Shown here piece after piece: positions 1 to 8,513 of a DNA stretch of 64,000 nt; positions within the stretch are counted from its first letter, which is position 1, and every line of letters begins with the position of its first letter. Under the pieces are notes generated by a model. It had not been told where the DNA came from, searched no databases, and was given only the letters and a program-made list of their open reading frames with translations. The position numbers and the translations under genes are program-made. Source of the DNA: Clostridium acidisoli DSM 12555 (lineage in GTDB: Bacteria > Bacillota > Clostridia > Clostridiales > Clostridiaceae). The stretch covers positions 124,001 to 188,000 of the forward strand of contig NZ_FWXH01000004.1 of NCBI RefSeq assembly GCF_900176305.1, given 5' to 3'.

Positions 1-962
1 ATAGCATCAAATTTTTTAAAATCTTTTTTATCTATAGTAAATATATTTTCTTCTGGAAATACATTTATAAGATCTATACTAATGTTATTTTCAGCTAATA
101 TATCAAGTATGTCGGGATAATTTATATTGTCTTTGTTAACTTTAGTTGAAAATTTTATTTGAGTTCTGTTATCAATTTGTGTTATGCCATCAATAACATT
201 AGTGTTATTTGTGTTTCCAATGTTATTGATAAGCGTTCCAACGCAGTTGTTAAGGGTGTTTTTAACAACTAGAGGTATATTAGCTCTTGCAGCAATTTCA
301 ACAGCTCTTGGATGTATAACTTTTGCACCTTGGTCTGCAAATTGAAAGACTTCGGTATAACTAATTTCTTCAATTAAGGCAGCATCTTTTACTACCCTTG
401 GATCTGCAGTCATTATACCATCTACATCTGTATATATTTCTACTCTTTCAGCATTTAATGCACTTCCAAGAAGTGAGGCAGTAACATCGCTTCCACCTCT
501 GCCAAGGGTAGTTAAAAAACCATCTTCACTTAAACCTTGAAAACCTGCAACTACAGGTATTTTTCCGGATTTCAATATTTTTATTAAATTATTAGCATCC
601 ACTCTTAAAACAGAGGCATTATTAAATTCATTATCTGTTATTATTCCAGCTTGACCGCCTAAAAGTGGCACTGCATCAATTGATTTTTTATTTAAGTCAT
701 TACTCATGATTACGGTACTAATAATTTCACCACAACCCATGAGCAGGTCGCTAGCTTGTAAATTGTGATTTTTAAAGTCAATATCTATTAAGGATAAAAG
801 GGTATCTGTAGCATAAGGGTCACCTTTTCTACCCATTGCTGAAACCACAACCACAGGTGAAAAGCCATCTTTTATAGCACTTAATACCTTTTCTATTACT
901 AATGCTCTTCTTTCTTTTGACGAAACAGAGGTACCTCCAAATTTTTGAACTATTACTTTCAT
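1..962 (-). CDS. lysC: Aspartate kinase (partial, C-terminus beyond window edge)
   Basis: Phosphorylates aspartate, the first step to lysine, threonine and methionine. Read on the minus strand from the ATG at 962-960, the protein begins MKVIVQKFGGTSVSS, the aspartokinase KFGGTSV signature. It continues through VVVVSAMGRKGD, GGSDVTASLLG and YTDVDGIMTADPR, all amino-acid-kinase fold motifs. About 320 codons are visible. After the kinase domain, the start of the regulatory ACT region is seen (IDNRTQIKFS onward), and the rest lies outside the window. A GGAGG ribosome binding site lies just upstream. It is divergent from metA, so two genes of aspartate-family amino acid synthesis share one 241 bp intergenic region. 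The isozyme class cannot be told from the visible part. Confidence 0.93.
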   Translation of the reverse strand, partial: MKVIVQKFGGTSVSSKERRALVIEKVLSAIKDGFSPVVVVSAMGRKGDPYATDTLLSLIDIDFKNHNLQASDLLMGCGEIISTVIMSNDLNKKSIDAVPLLGGQAGIITDNEFNNASVLRVDANNLIKILKSGKIPVVAGFQGLSEDGFLTTLGRGGSDVTASLLGSALNAERVEIYTDVDGIMTADPRVVKDAALIEEISYTEVFQFADQGAKVIHPRAVEIAARANIPLVVKNTLNNCVGTLINNIGNTNNTNVIDGITQIDNRTQIKFSTKVNKDNINYPDILDILAENNISIDLINVFPEENIFTIDKKDFKKFDA

Positions 963-1124
963 AATTTCCTCCAATATTATAACTGATAATTAAATTGTCC
1001 TTATATTATTATATATGTAAGTTTTGCAAAAGAGGTTGTATAAAATGCTATAAATATTGCAAATGTTGCTTTTAGGAATATAATTTAGATAATGAAATAA
1101 ATACTTAGGGTAAAACATGTCCTA

Positions 1125-1153
1125 TTGAAGTAATTTGATTTTTGTTCTATAAT
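1125..1153 (+). promoter_or_regulatory. Candidate sigma-A promoter of metA
   Basis: TTGAAG at 1125-1130 and TATAAT at 1148-1153 are separated by 17 nt, about 50 nt before the metA start. The leader is too short for an S-box or lysine riboswitch, and none is recognisable anywhere between metA and the aspartate kinase gene. Confidence 0.6.
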
Positions 1154-1203
1154 TTGAAACAGATGCTAAAAATAGTTTGAATTTTGAAAGGAGAGGGAGC
1201 CTT

Positions 1204-2109
1204 ATGCCAATAAACATACCTAATGATTTACCTGCAACTGAAATTCTAAATAATGAAAACATATTTGTTATGAATGAGGTAAGGGCATCTCATCAAGATA
1301 TAAGACCCTTAAACATTGCAATAGTTAATTTAATGCCAGTAAAGACAACAACTGAAACTCAGATATTGAGACTTTTATCAAATTCTCCAATACAGGTTGA
1401 TATAACGTTAATACATACTAAAAGTCATTTATCAAAAAATACATCAGAAGAACATCTTATAAAATATTATGAAACGTTTGAAGATATAAAGGACAAGAAA
1501 TTTGATGGAATGATTATAACTGGAGCACCAGTAGAACAAATGAAGTTTGAGGATGTTGATTACTGGAATGAAATAACAGAAATTATGGAGTGGAGTAAAT
1601 TCAATGTATCTTCAACTTTTCACATATGTTGGGGAGCACAGGCAGGATTATACTATCATTATGGAATACCTAAATATGAATTGCAGCATAAAAAATTTGG
1701 AGTGTTTAAGCATTCTATAAACAAAAAAAACGTTAAGCTTTTACGAGGTTTTGACGACAGATTTTATGTTCCACATTCAAGGCATACAGAAGTTAAAAAG
1801 GAAGATATTATAAAAAAAACTGAACTTGAAATTTTAGCTGAATCAGATGAAGCAGGGATTTATATTGTATCAGCTAATGGGGGACGTCAAATTTTTGTGA
1901 TGGGGCATTCTGAATATGATCCACTTACATTAAAGGATGAATATGATAGGGATATTTCTAAAGGTCTTAAGATGGATGTACCACAAAATTATTTCCAGGA
2001 CAATGATCCAAGTAAAGAACCTATAGTAAAGTGGAGAGGCCATGCTAATTTGTTATATTTAAATTGGCTAAATTATTATGTATATCAGGTAACGCCGTAT
2101 GAGCTTTAG
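1204..2109 (+). CDS. metA: Homoserine O-acyltransferase MetA, predicted acetyl-CoA-specific
   Basis: Activates homoserine for methionine synthesis. The protein is 301 residues, the usual MetA length. The ATG at 1204 is chosen because GAAAGGAGAGGG lies 5-15 nt upstream; an upstream TTG at 1177 would put that site inside the gene. Catalytic Cys142 (FHICWGAQ), His235 and Glu237 (GHSEYD) fall at the family positions. Residue 111 is Glu (GAPVEQ), where the succinyl-specific E. coli enzyme has Gly. Published work on MetA specificity links Glu111 to acetyl-CoA use, so O-acetylhomoserine is the likely product despite the usual 'succinyltransferase' label. The gene is single and is followed by a strong hairpin. 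Confidence 0.95.
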   Translation: MPINIPNDLPATEILNNENIFVMNEVRASHQDIRPLNIAIVNLMPVKTTTETQILRLLSNSPIQVDITLIHTKSHLSKNTSEEHLIKYYETFEDIKDKKFDGMIITGAPVEQMKFEDVDYWNEITEIMEWSKFNVSSTFHICWGAQAGLYYHYGIPKYELQHKKFGVFKHSINKKNVKLLRGFDDRFYVPHSRHTEVKKEDIIKKTELEILAESDEAGIYIVSANGGRQIFVMGHSEYDPLTLKDEYDRDISKGLKMDVPQNYFQDNDPSKEPIVKWRGHANLLYLNWLNYYVYQVTPYEL

Positions 2110-2122
2110 TAAATACATTAAG

Positions 2123-2164
2123 TATACATGCTAAACCCTAAATATCTGGGGCTTAGCATGTATA
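2123..2164. terminator. Bidirectional terminator between metA and ecfT
   Basis: A perfect 12-bp inverted repeat (2123-2134 with 2153-2164), extended by CCC/GGG after one mismatch, lies between the convergent stops of metA and the ECF T component gene. The flanks are AT-rich but the U-tracts are modest. Confidence 0.7.
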
Positions 2165-2170
2165 GCTTAA

Positions 2171-3001
2171 TTAAAAATAAACACACCAAAACTTTTTAAA
2201 TACATTGGTTTTAAGGTATATACCCAAAACAATAAGCAATATTGATAAAACAACAAATGTAAAGTCTTTGATAGTTAGAGGTTTTCTATTATACCAGGTT
2301 CTTTTTTTATATTTACCAAAACTTCTAATCTCCATAGCATTTGAAATAACATCTATTTTCTGAAGTGATGATAAAAGCAGTGGAAACAAAACAGATATAT
2401 AGTTTTTCATTCGTACGAAAAAATTTGCTTCACCACGTCTAAAAGCTAAACCTCTAGCCTCTTGTGCATTTATTATGTTTCCAAGTTCACTTTTTACATC
2501 AGGTATGTATCTAAGAGCTATGCTTACGGCATAAGACACCCTATAGGATACATTTAGACGATTAAGACTACTTGCAAAAGTTCCAGGCTCTGTTGTAAAT
2601 ATAAACAAAATTGTTAGTGGAGCCATACAAATGTATTTAAGTGAAAGTGTAAGTGCATAAAAAAGTGTTTCGTAAGTTAATTTAATATTAAAAATGTTTA
2701 ATGCTACACTATAGTGACCTGACAGTTTAGAACCATAATCAGGCGTTATTATTATAAGGAATATGGAATTAAATATTGTAAACACAATTATAAAAATTAT
2801 AAGTGGAAGAATAGATTTTAATGGTAAACCTGCTATGTAGACCATTAAAAAACCTACAATAATCATAAGTGTAAAAATTCTAGCATCCATAAACATGAAA
2901 GTAAAGATTGTCCAACAAATTAACATTAGAAGTTTTATACTTCCATCTAATTTATGAAAAATTGAGTTACCTTTTATGTATAGAGAACCTGATTTACTCA
3001 T
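2171..3001 (-). CDS. ecfT: ECF transporter transmembrane component EcfT
   Basis: Membrane scaffold of an energy-coupling factor vitamin transporter (CbiQ/EcfT family, about 276 residues). Several hydrophobic segments are evident. The two coupling motifs are present: AQEARGLAFRRG, the classical Ala-Arg-Gly box, and AMEIRSFG, the second box with Ile-Arg-Ser. The ATG at 3001 overlaps the last 8 bp of the upstream ATPase gene and follows a GGTGAG site, so it is preferred over a GTG at 3010. The overlap implies translational coupling. It is the last gene of an S-A-T operon and ends at the shared terminator with metA. Confidence 0.9.
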   Translation of the reverse strand: MSKSGSLYIKGNSIFHKLDGSIKLLMLICWTIFTFMFMDARIFTLMIIVGFLMVYIAGLPLKSILPLIIFIIVFTIFNSIFLIIITPDYGSKLSGHYSVALNIFNIKLTYETLFYALTLSLKYICMAPLTILFIFTTEPGTFASSLNRLNVSYRVSYAVSIALRYIPDVKSELGNIINAQEARGLAFRRGEANFFVRMKNYISVLFPLLLSSLQKIDVISNAMEIRSFGKYKKRTWYNRKPLTIKDFTFVVLSILLIVLGIYLKTNVFKKFWCVYF

Positions 3002-4694
3002 ATTTCTCACCAGCCTTTAATAAAGTGGTAAAATAAGCTAAAAAGTTTTCCTTGTCTTTTAATTCATAGATTTCAGCTAATTTTGATATTGAGGTTTCAC
3101 TTAAATTTGCTCGATTCATAATATCTGAATTTGAAAGTATATTGTACACCAGGTCATCTGCTATGACACGGCCATCACTAATAACTACAGCTCTATCAGC
3201 GTATTCTAAGGCAAGGTGCATATCATGTGTTATTATAACTATACTTATATCACGTTTTTTTAGTAACTCAAGAAACTTCATAAATGCCACATAATTTCGA
3301 TGATCTTGTCCAGCAGTAGGTTCATCTAAAATTATCACTTTTGGATCCATAACAAGTATAGATGCAATAGTAACTCTCTTTTTTTGACCATAGCTAAGTG
3401 CAGAAATAGGCCAATTTCTATAAGCATGTAAACCACAAATTTTTAAAGTTTCTTCAACTTTTTCTGAGATTTCTGTATCGCTAAAACCTGAGTTTTTTAA
3501 TCCAAAAGCAACTTCATCAAAAATCAAATTTTTAGTTATCATATGATTTGGGTTTTGCATAACATAACCTATTGCTTCAGCACGTTTTTTAATTGATAAT
3601 TTGTTTATGTTTTTACCATTTAAAAGCAAGTTACCTTCTTTGTTTTTGTTTATTCCACAAATAATTTTCATAATGGTAGATTTACCAGCACCATTATTAC
3701 CAAGTACCGCTAAGAGTTCACCTTTATTTATATTAAAGGAAACATTTTTTATATTATATGGATCATCCTTATAATACTTAAAACTTATGTTTTCAAGGCT
3801 TAAAATTGGTGCCTTTTTTATAGATTTTTTTTCGGTATTTAGGTTAGAGTATTCCTTTAATAAAATATCTTTGTACTTTATGGAGTTCTCAATTTTTGAG
3901 ATTTTATCTTCTTTAGTTAGTTTAATTCCACATTTTTTTAGCACTTCTAAATATAGAGGTTCTCTTAGCCCATATTTTGGCAGCAAATCTGAAGCAAGAA
4001 TATCATCAGGAGCTCCAATTGCTACAATTTCACCTGCTTCCATTAGAACAATCTTATCATAGTTATGAGCAACTACATCTTCTATTCGATGTTCAACGAC
4101 AATTACTGTTTTTTCACCGTTATTATGTATAGAATCTATTATATCTAAGGCTTTGTTTGTACTTGCAGGATCAAGGTTTGCAAGTGGTTCATCAAACAAC
4201 ATAATATGAGCATTTGTTGTAAGTATACCAGCTATAGAAACTTTTTGTTTTTCACCACCACTTAAACTGTGAGGAGTTTCATTGATAAAGGGTAACATTC
4301 CAACTCTATTCAGAGCATTTTCTACTCCAGAGTGCATTTCAGCTATTGGAACATTATTGTTTTCATAAGAAAAAGCAACATCTTCTCCTACGCTTAGGCC
4401 TACAAATTGAGCATCTTGATCTTGCATTATAGTACCAACATAGTTGCTTACTTCATAAATACTTTTTTCATATGGTTTAAAACCTTCTACAACAAGTTCA
4501 CCATTTATGCTTCCCTTATAAGTGAAAGGAATTAGCCCATTTATACAATGGGCTAAAGTAGATTTTCCACTTCCACTAGGACCAGCAATAAGTATTTTTT
4601 CACCAGATTCTATATCTAAGTTTATATTTTTTAAAGTATATGATTTTAAATTCTCATACTTAAAGTTAAAATTCTTAAATGATATTATAGACAA
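2994..4694 (-). CDS. ECF transporter ATP-binding protein, two fused ATPase domains
   Basis: Powers the ECF transporter. At 566 residues it carries two complete ABC domains in one chain, as in YkoD-type proteins, instead of separate EcfA1 and EcfA2. Domain 1 has Walker A GPSGSGKST, signature SGGEKQK and Walker B IMLFDEP. Domain 2 has Walker A GNNGAGKST, signature LSYGQKKR and Walker B VIILDEP. The second signature has Tyr for the usual Gly (LSYGQ), a common variant in this group. Translation probably starts at TTG (4694-4692), 7 nt after AAAGGGG. It lies 14 bp after the S-component gene and overlaps ecfT. Confidence 0.93.
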   Translation of the reverse strand: MSIISFKNFNFKYENLKSYTLKNINLDIESGEKILIAGPSGSGKSTLAHCINGLIPFTYKGSINGELVVEGFKPYEKSIYEVSNYVGTIMQDQDAQFVGLSVGEDVAFSYENNNVPIAEMHSGVENALNRVGMLPFINETPHSLSGGEKQKVSIAGILTTNAHIMLFDEPLANLDPASTNKALDIIDSIHNNGEKTVIVVEHRIEDVVAHNYDKIVLMEAGEIVAIGAPDDILASDLLPKYGLREPLYLEVLKKCGIKLTKEDKISKIENSIKYKDILLKEYSNLNTEKKSIKKAPILSLENISFKYYKDDPYNIKNVSFNINKGELLAVLGNNGAGKSTIMKIICGINKNKEGNLLLNGKNINKLSIKKRAEAIGYVMQNPNHMITKNLIFDEVAFGLKNSGFSDTEISEKVEETLKICGLHAYRNWPISALSYGQKKRVTIASILVMDPKVIILDEPTAGQDHRNYVAFMKFLELLKKRDISIVIITHDMHLALEYADRAVVISDGRVIADDLVYNILSNSDIMNRANLSETSISKLAEIYELKDKENFLAYFTTLLKAGEKYE

Positions 4695-4708
4695 ATTGCT
4701 GCCCCTTT

Positions 4709-5359
4709 CTACTTATCTAATTCTAAATTGTTATTTTTACTTCTAGATTTGGCAATTGCAATAGTAACGGGTATACCTATTACTGCAATTACAATTAAGT
4801 TAGAAACACTTGCTAAGGTAACTTGCAATAGTTCCTTTGATGAAGATTCTCCATAGAAAAACACATCGCCTGCATATGCAATAACATTTCCAACTACCAT
4901 GCCTACTATTGCAAGTACGTATAATTTTATATAATGTTGTTTTGAAATTTTTCCAGATAATACGTCGAATTTTTTATCAAATGTAATAAAACCTGTAAAC
5001 AGACCAATTGAAGCAGATAGGAAAACCCAACTCCACCATACTGAACCACTTGTAAATGCATCGTTTAAGGCGTGTCCTATAAAGCCAGCCAAAAAACCTA
5101 CAATTGGTCCAAAGATTGCACCTAAAATAGGCAAAAGTGCAACAGCAATTCTAAAAGATGTATTTGGGCCTATAGGAATAGATATCACTGATAATGCGCC
5201 ATATAGAGCAGCACCTATACCTATGGCTACTACACTACGAGTTGATAAAGATTTTCTACCCTTGGCAAAAACGATTAATGAAGCTATAATTGCTATTATT
5301 ATTGATACAATACCTTGCCAAGACACTACGGATGTAAAAAAGTTGTTAATAAATTTCAT
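4709..5359 (-). CDS. ECF transporter S component, UPF0397 family
   Basis: Substrate-capture membrane subunit of the ECF transporter, 216 residues. The pattern VAIGIGAALYG, then FGPIVGFLAGFIGHALND and SVWWSWV, is typical of UPF0397 proteins. Databases often call these riboflavin S components, but the substrate is not firmly established and I see no FMN riboswitch upstream to support it. The ATG at 5359 follows AAAGGAG; the GTG at 5368 lies inside that ribosome site. It is the first gene of the S-A-T operon. A perfect palindrome in the leader could be its operator. Confidence 0.87.
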   Translation of the reverse strand: MKFINNFFTSVVSWQGIVSIIIAIIASLIVFAKGRKSLSTRSVVAIGIGAALYGALSVISIPIGPNTSFRIAVALLPILGAIFGPIVGFLAGFIGHALNDAFTSGSVWWSWVFLSASIGLFTGFITFDKKFDVLSGKISKQHYIKLYVLAIVGMVVGNVIAYAGDVFFYGESSSKELLQVTLASVSNLIVIAVIGIPVTIAIAKSRSKNNNLELDK

Positions 5360-5398
5360 TTTGGTCACTCCTTTTAATATATTTTATAAAAAAAATTA

Positions 5399-5429
5399 TA
5401 TAGTTTACATATATGTTTTGTAAACTATA
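5399..5429 (-). promoter_or_regulatory. Perfect palindrome in the ECF operon leader
   Basis: A 10-bp inverted repeat, TATAGTTTAC at 5399-5408 and GTAAACTATA at 5420-5429 with an 11 nt spacer, lies about 40 nt upstream of the S-component start. A TATAAT-like box reads on the minus strand at about 5448-5453, which places the palindrome just downstream of the likely transcription start. There is no U-tract toward the operon, so an operator is more likely than a terminator. I do not recognise the regulator. Confidence 0.5.
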
Positions 5430-5537
5430 AATATTAATACAAGAATAATTATAACACATGAGAAAGATTTGAATATAATGTTTAGTGAAATATAAGATAT
5501 TTTATCAAATAAAAATTACATAATAATAAAAAAAGGA

Positions 5538-6119
5538 GTGTTTATCATAAGCACTTATAAAAAATATATAGAAGATTTTGATTTGAATTTATTACAGTGT
5601 ACATTTTTAGGAATGGGACATAATGGAGTTGTATATTTATTACCGGATGGCAAAGTGATAAAAGTTTGTTTTACAGAACATAGCTGTAGGGGGGAATACT
5701 ATATTTTAAATAAGGTCAATGGAAACAAATATTTCCCAAAGGTATATGGCATGAATGGAAACTATATGATTAGAGATTATGTTGGAGGGATATCACTAAG
5801 AGATTATATAAAGGAGTATGGATTTAATAAAGAGTTAGGTAGTAAATTGATTTTGTTATTGGAGGAATTTGATAAGCTGAAATTTACTAAAAGGGATATA
5901 AGGTGTAAAGATATATTTGTTGAGCCAGATGGAAATTTAAGAATTATTGATCCTAAAAAAAGCTTTTCAAGGGAAAGAGATTTTCCAAGACATCTTTCAA
6001 AAGGATTAGAAAAATTAGGGGTTCTAGAAGAATTCATGGAAATACTAAAAGAAAAAAGACCAGAGAAATATAAAAAATGGTCTAAAAAGATATATGAATA
6101 TTTAGATAGCATTCAATAG
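5538..6119 (+). CDS. Small protein-kinase-like protein
   Basis: A compact kinase-fold protein of about 190 residues with no other domain. A glycine-rich loop (LGMGHNG, residues 25-30 from GTG), an invariant-type Lys (VIKVC, K42) and a catalytic-loop-like KRDIRCKDI (D120) are visible. The metal-binding motif reads IIDPKK instead of DFG, and the catalytic-loop Asn is Asp125, so activity is uncertain; it could be a lipopolysaccharide-kinase-like enzyme or a pseudokinase. The GTG at 5538 overlaps the only ribosome site (AAAAAGGAG, 5530-5538). The spacing instead fits a rare ATA or ATC start at 5544-5549. It is a single gene ending at a shared terminator. Confidence 0.75.
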   Translation: MFIISTYKKYIEDFDLNLLQCTFLGMGHNGVVYLLPDGKVIKVCFTEHSCRGEYYILNKVNGNKYFPKVYGMNGNYMIRDYVGGISLRDYIKEYGFNKELGSKLILLLEEFDKLKFTKRDIRCKDIFVEPDGNLRIIDPKKSFSRERDFPRHLSKGLEKLGVLEEFMEILKEKRPEKYKKWSKKIYEYLDSIQ

Positions 6120-6163
6120 GAAAAATTAAGTTTGGCAAGAATTTTGCACCTCATTTTTGACCT

Positions 6164-6213
6164 AAGCCAATTTTAAAAATAATGTGACTTAGCATTATTT
6201 TTAAAATTGGCTT
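6164..6213. terminator. Bidirectional terminator with 21-bp perfect stem
   Basis: A perfect 21-bp inverted repeat (6164-6184 with 6193-6213, 8 nt loop) separates the convergent kinase-like gene and the 6201-6701 gene. Its right arm overlaps the last codons and stop of the minus-strand gene. The stem itself contains A/T runs that can serve as U-tracts on both strands. Confidence 0.85.
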
Positions 6214-6701
6214 TTGCTTAAATAAGTCTGCTTGTTTTTAATACTTTTCTCATACTTAGGAATTGCTAAATAAAACTTTTCAGGAATAACTTCATCCTTA
6301 TAAATCTTATATCTTACGTAAGAACCTTGCTTAAAGTCATAAACTTTCGTAACTCCTGTTGCTTGAAATCTATGTCCGTATTTTTTACCATTTATGCTAA
6401 AGACAACTGAATATTTGCTTTTAAATAGCGTATATTTAATTGCAGGTGCAGTATAAGAAGGTAGAAATTTAATTTCACGTTCCATAGCCCTAATTTTCTT
6501 TTTTAACACAATGCAGATAACTATGAATAATATCGCTATAACTATTCCAATTAATGAAACCCTGAAATACATAGTTTTGCTATAATGAAAAAGAGAATCT
6601 GTACCTCTTCTGCCTTTTAGAAAACCCATAAATGGCATCCCAAGTCCAATCCAAACAATGATAGTAAAAAAACTGAGTAAATTATTTAGTGTCTTGTACA
6701 T
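6201..6701 (-). CDS. Membrane protein of unknown function
   Basis: 166 residues with two predicted membrane spans (about 8-27 and 47-67) joined by a short basic loop (KGRRGTD). A C-terminal soluble domain of about 95 residues is rich in Tyr, Lys and beta-strand-like pattern (YSVVFSINGKKYGHRF). GGGGGATGG precedes the ATG. I do not recognise a family. The soluble part resembles the DUF3592-type extracytoplasmic beta domain only in general layout (two helices, then 'NGKxY' and 'GxxVxVxY'-like strands), which is inference. It is probably a single transcription unit with its own terminator. Confidence 0.7.
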   Translation of the reverse strand: MYKTLNNLLSFFTIIVWIGLGMPFMGFLKGRRGTDSLFHYSKTMYFRVSLIGIVIAILFIVICIVLKKKIRAMEREIKFLPSYTAPAIKYTLFKSKYSVVFSINGKKYGHRFQATGVTKVYDFKQGSYVRYKIYKDEVIPEKFYLAIPKYEKSIKNKQTYLSKSQF

Positions 6702-6768
6702 TTACCATCCCCCATTACTGCAGGTATAATTCCATCAAAATTGTCTCAGAATATTAACATTTCTTCGT

Positions 6769-7323
6769 TTATTTTTGAAGTTCAAGCCATTCTGGATATA
6801 AAAGTCCATAAAGGTACATATCATATTTTTTACCATCTCTTTGCACAAATTCTCTATAGGAACCTTCTTTTATAAATCCAACTTTTTCATAAAGTGCTAT
6901 GGCAGGAGTATTATAACTTAAAACATTCAGTTGAATTCTATGTAAATTAAGTTCATGAAAACCAAATTCTAATATGAGATTCATAGCCTCAGTTCCATAA
7001 CCTTTACCACGTACATTTGGAGAACCTATACCAATGGATAAATTAGCAACTCTATTGTTCCAAGATATACCATTTAAATCTATATATCCGATAAATTCAT
7101 CAGTTTCAATAGATCTTATTGCAAACATATAGTTTTCATTTGATTCTTGTCTTTCTTTTATCCAAGTTGTTATATGTTCTTCACTATAAGGGTAACTAGG
7201 CATAGTATCGAATAATCTTAGTGAGTAAGTGTCATTATACCATTCACATATCTTTTCTATGTCATCGTTTTTTATTGAAGTTAAATTAACTTTATTTCCT
7301 AGCAATAAGTTATTAATAAACAT
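6769..7323 (-). CDS. GNAT N-acetyltransferase, RimJ/RimL type
   Basis: 184 residues with the GNAT core: acceptor region near the N-terminus, the beta strand FIGYIDLNGI, then acetyl-CoA loop motif A NVRGKGYGTEAM (R/Q-x-x-G-x-G/A), and the typical RimJ/RimL ending LHRIQLNVLSYNTPAIALYEKVGF with EGSYREF. Members acetylate ribosomal protein N-termini, antibiotics or small amines; the substrate here is unknown. A TGGAG site lies before the ATG. It lies between unrelated genes on the same strand, with about 80 bp to the upstream EamA gene. Confidence 0.88.
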   Translation of the reverse strand: MFINNLLLGNKVNLTSIKNDDIEKICEWYNDTYSLRLFDTMPSYPYSEEHITTWIKERQESNENYMFAIRSIETDEFIGYIDLNGISWNNRVANLSIGIGSPNVRGKGYGTEAMNLILEFGFHELNLHRIQLNVLSYNTPAIALYEKVGFIKEGSYREFVQRDGKKYDMYLYGLLYPEWLELQK

Positions 7324-7402
7324 TTAATCATCTCCATACTTATGTATATTAGATTAATATTAAGGCATATTAAAAAAAATAACAAGTTAGTAAAATGTAT
7401 GT

Positions 7403-8329
7403 TTAACCTTCAGTTTTAGGATTTTGCCTTAATGAGAACATATTTGTTCCCCAAACACCAACAATTATTAAAAAAGAACCTATTAATTGAAATAATTTAA
7501 ATTGTTCATTAAGGAAAACAACACCTGCAACAATTGAAACTATAGTTGATAAATTGGAAAAAGTAGCTGATATAGAAGCTGGAACTTTTGAAAGTGTGTA
7601 ATTTGTCAAAAAATATGCAACTATTGATGAAAGAATTCCAAGATAAACAACAGAGCTTAACAGGTCTTTGTTAGTCAAAACATTAAAATATGTATCTAAA
7701 TTATGATTTTTAACATGAAGTATAATGGATATACAGTTAAAAAATAAGGCAGATAAAAACATCATGTAATAAGTTATTTCAATGGGGGTAAATATCGTTG
7801 AAAGCTTCCTAGACAATATTGTAAATACACCAGCAGTAACAATGGCACCAACAAGAAGCAAAATACCAAGTTTACTATTTTGACCTTTACTAGATGTATC
7901 CATAATTCCAATTAATGTTACTCCAGCAACTGAAATTATAATGGAAATAGTTTGCTTAACAGAAAGTTTCTCCTTTAAAAAATATGCACTAAGTATGGCA
8001 ACTGCAATTGGTATAAGAGCTATCATAAGTCCAGCTTCTGATGAAGATGAAAATTTTATACCATAATTCTCAAATATAAAATAGGTTATTGGCTCCATTA
8101 AAGCTAATAAAGTAAGGGTTAACATAGGTTTTCCTTTATAACTTATTTTTATAATCTTAAAAACAGCTAATACAGACATTATAATAAAGGCTATTAAAAA
8201 TCTTAATGATAAAAGAGTAAAGGGATCAGTTATATTTAAAGCTTTTTTTGAAAAAAGAAAACTTAAACCAAAAATGCTTGAAGATATAAGTGACGAAATA
8301 TAAGGTAAAAATCTTTTTTTATGTTTCAT
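7403..8329 (-). CDS. EamA/DMT-superfamily transporter
   Basis: 308 residues with ten hydrophobic segments arranged as two homologous five-helix EamA repeats, each ending in a conserved segment (repeat 1 around ALMEPITYFIFENYGIKFSSS, shown here by its start and end; repeat 2 around SSIVAYFLTNYTLSKVPAS). Such drug/metabolite transporters usually export amino acids, nucleosides or other metabolites. The substrate cannot be predicted. GGAG lies before the ATG at 8329. The gene reads away from the divergent epimerase gene. Confidence 0.88.
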   Translation of the reverse strand: MKHKKRFLPYISSLISSSIFGLSFLFSKKALNITDPFTLLSLRFLIAFIIMSVLAVFKIIKISYKGKPMLTLTLLALMEPITYFIFENYGIKFSSSSEAGLMIALIPIAVAILSAYFLKEKLSVKQTISIIISVAGVTLIGIMDTSSKGQNSKLGILLLVGAIVTAGVFTILSRKLSTIFTPIEITYYMMFLSALFFNCISIILHVKNHNLDTYFNVLTNKDLLSSVVYLGILSSIVAYFLTNYTLSKVPASISATFSNLSTIVSIVAGVVFLNEQFKLFQLIGSFLIIVGVWGTNMFSLRQNPKTEG

Positions 8330-8513
8330 TTAAATTCTCCATTCATATTAATATAGCAATTTATTATAACATTAAAAGAATGTTATAATAAATAGAGACT
8401 ATATGTTCAGCAAGAAAAATTATAAAGTCTGTTCAAAAACATAATATTTTATTATAATGTTTGTATGGTTTAATTACAGTTGAAGTTATAAACGATTTAG
8501 GAGGATTTATAAA

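Noticed and set aside
963-1203. Possible lysine or SAM riboswitch between the aspartate kinase gene and metA
   Set aside because: No conserved riboswitch core or leader terminator could be recognised; the region is plain AT-rich promoter sequence.
3787-4062. 91-codon plus-strand frame inside the ECF ATPase gene
   Set aside because: It is an opposite-strand shadow of a well-supported coding sequence with no start signal.
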